In this document: positions 13,650 through 15,147 of the stretch, piece by piece | Layout: every line of letters begins with the position of its first letter | Numbering within the stretch: the stretch's first letter is position 1 | NCBI GenBank assembly: GCA_016841125.1 | Contig: JAENZU010000024.1 | Span: forward strand, 1-15,147 | DNA from: Melioribacter sp. | Lineage (GTDB): Bacteria; Bacteroidota; Ignavibacteria; Ignavibacteriales; Melioribacteraceae | Direction of reading: 5' to 3' | DNA: 15,147 bases | Notes under the pieces: generated by a model | What the model was told of the DNA's origin: nothing | What the model saw: only the letters and a program-made list of their open reading frames with translations | Databases searched by the model: none | Position numbers and translations under genes: made by a program

Positions 13650-15020
13650 TTGGAGTTCAAACAAAATATATTGGAACTAATAGGAAATACTCCCCTGGTT
13701 AAACTGAATAAACTTAATAAGGGAATGAAACCTCAAATTTTTGCTAAGCTAGAATCTGCGAATCCCGGCGGAAGTGTTAAGGACCGTATCGGAATTTCTA
13801 TGATTGAAGCTGCAGAGAAGGCGGGGAAATTAAAACCTGGCGGAACAATAATTGAGGCTACAAGCGGTAATACTGGAATTGGATTAGCACTAGCTGCTGC
13901 AGTTAAAGGCTACAAAGCAGTTTTCGTTGTTACTGATAAAGTGAGCTACGAAAAAATACATTATCTTAGAGCACTTGGTGCAAAAGTAATTGTTGTTTCA
14001 AATGCCGAGGAACCTGAAAGTCCCGATTACTATGTGAATACCGCAAAGCGCCTTTCCGAAGAAACACCCAACTCAATTTTTATGTATCAATATTCAAATC
14101 CCGCGAACCCCGAAATTCACTACAGAACAACCGGACCCGAAATTTGGAAACAGACTAATGGAAAAATCACTCACTTTGTTGCCGGAATTGGGACTGGCGG
14201 TACTATCAGCGGGGTTGGACGATACCTCAAAGAAGTAAATCCTGATGTTCAGATAATTGGTGCAGATCCTTACGGTTCAATATTTAAAACTTATAAAGAA
14301 ACCGGCAATCGAATTAAAGGTAATCCATATTTGGTTGAAGGCATTGGTCAGGACTGTTTGCCGGAAAATGTTCACTTTCAGTATATCGATAAAATAATAA
14401 ACGTTACCGACAAAGATTCGATGTTAGCCGCTAAAGTATTGACGGAAAAAGAGGGAATATTCAGCGGCGGCAGTACAGGTACAATAATGCATGCAGCTTT
14501 GGAAATTTCAAAAGACTTAACGGAAAATGATGTAGTAGTATTTATCGTCTGCGACATTGGCGAGCGCTATTTATCAAAAGTATATAATAATGACTGGCTT
14601 CAGCAGCACGGCCTTCTAATTAGAGAGGAAGCGAAACTTAAAAATTTAATTGAGCTTAAACGTGAATCAGGAATATCGGAATTGGTTTCTGTTGATGCAG
14701 ATACGAAGGTGAAGGACGTAGTAAAATTACTGCAGGAAAAAGGTTTTTCTCAACTTCCGGTAATGAAGAATGGATATTCGGTTGGCTGTATTAAAGGCTG
14801 GAAACTCACAAGCAGATTGCTTGAAGAATACGAGTTATTGAATTCTCCGATTAGAGATGTAATGGATGAATGTTTCCCGGTACTAAATGTTGAGAAATAT
14901 TTTACTGAAGTTCAAAATGAACTGAAAACCTCCCCGGCAATCTTGGTTGAAGATAAAGGCAAGATAATCGATTTGATCACTCGTTACGACTTGATTGATT
15001 ATATGAGCAGGAATAATTAG
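13650..15020 (+). CDS. cbs: Cystathionine beta-synthase with C-terminal CBS-domain pair
   Basis: A PLP enzyme that condenses serine and homocysteine to cystathionine, the first step of transsulfuration toward cysteine; it can also release H2S. The 456-residue protein has a fold-type II catalytic core (1-320): the PLP Lys 44 in PGGSVKDR, TSGNTG at 71-76 and the phosphate loop GTGGT at 181-185. Two CBS domains follow, at about 345-392 and 404-453, a Bateman module that may bind an adenosyl ligand. The joining segment RYLSKVYNNDWLQQHGLL is typical of cystathionine beta-synthase and is not found in cysteine synthase (about 310 residues, no CBS domains). It starts at a TTG with a good ribosome site. 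No cystathionine gamma-lyase gene is adjacent in the window. CysK-like activity cannot be excluded. Confidence 0.9.
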   Translation: MEFKQNILELIGNTPLVKLNKLNKGMKPQIFAKLESANPGGSVKDRIGISMIEAAEKAGKLKPGGTIIEATSGNTGIGLALAAAVKGYKAVFVVTDKVSYEKIHYLRALGAKVIVVSNAEEPESPDYYVNTAKRLSEETPNSIFMYQYSNPANPEIHYRTTGPEIWKQTNGKITHFVAGIGTGGTISGVGRYLKEVNPDVQIIGADPYGSIFKTYKETGNRIKGNPYLVEGIGQDCLPENVHFQYIDKIINVTDKDSMLAAKVLTEKEGIFSGGSTGTIMHAALEISKDLTENDVVVFIVCDIGERYLSKVYNNDWLQQHGLLIREEAKLKNLIELKRESGISELVSVDADTKVKDVVKLLQEKGFSQLPVMKNGYSVGCIKGWKLTSRLLEEYELLNSPIRDVMDECFPVLNVEKYFTEVQNELKTSPAILVEDKGKIIDLITRYDLIDYMSRNN

Positions 15021-15147
15021 GTAGGTTACATTAAAACAAATTAGTTTAAGAAATATAATAATGTGAGAATTTTTAAAGCCATGCTACTATTATTTAGGCA
15101 CCGTGCAAAATAATTAATTTAGGCAGCAGAACTGAAAAGTTTTGAAA

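Noticed and set aside
15021..15147. Possible gene end on the minus strand in the last 127 bases
   Set aside because: Only 17 open codons reach the window edge with no recognisable protein pattern; nothing supportable is seen here.
1..15147. A new defence or mobile system
   Set aside because: Apart from MazEF all genes are core metabolic, translation, chaperone or envelope genes; no transposase, integrase, nuclease-helicase set, CRISPR repeat or terminal repeats are visible.

Overview
The window looks like chromosomal DNA from a member of the Bacteroidota/Chlorobiota lineage, most plausibly an Ignavibacteria-type organism. This is inferred from three things: an AT-rich genome, a PorX-type response regulator/PglZ phosphatase fragment followed directly by tsaE (a gene pair I associate with Bacteroidota), and the style of the housekeeping proteins. 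No database search was possible. No tRNA, rRNA, CRISPR array, insertion sequence or prophage gene was seen.

Region 1 (1-3828, + strand) is a tightly packed run in which every junction overlaps by 1 to 8 bases: the 3' part of porX, tsaE, tsaB, a secreted protein with two DUF1573 repeats, and accD. It joins type IX secretion signalling, t6A tRNA modification and fatty-acid synthesis.

Region 2 (3846-5811, - strand) holds birA followed by a NifS/IscS-type cysteine desulfurase, convergent with accD across a 17-base gap. BirA attaches biotin to the carrier protein of the same acetyl-CoA carboxylase to which AccD belongs.

Region 3 (5812-8351) begins with a 339-base divergent intergenic region rich in inverted repeats. 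Then come dnaK, a 54-codon ORF that resembles only the beginning of an Hsp20 alpha-crystallin domain, and a clear intrinsic terminator.

Region 4 (8352-12767, + strand) starts with a 19-base near-palindrome. An exported M1-aminopeptidase-like protein follows, in which all four zinc-site positions are substituted. It is translationally coupled (TGATG) to a six-pass membrane protein of unknown function. Next come def and fmt, also joined by TGATG, which remove and add the formyl group of initiator Met.

Region 5 (12768-15147, + strand) has a MazE/MazF toxin-antitoxin pair behind its own candidate promoter, then a complete cystathionine beta-synthase with a C-terminal CBS-domain pair. The last 127 bases show no gene.

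Most of the window is ordinary core genome. The points worth a second look are the catalytically degenerate M1 homologue with its coupled membrane partner, the truncated Hsp20 behind dnaK, and the cluster of TGNCA inverted repeats between birA and dnaK. I found no convincing new defence or mobile system.
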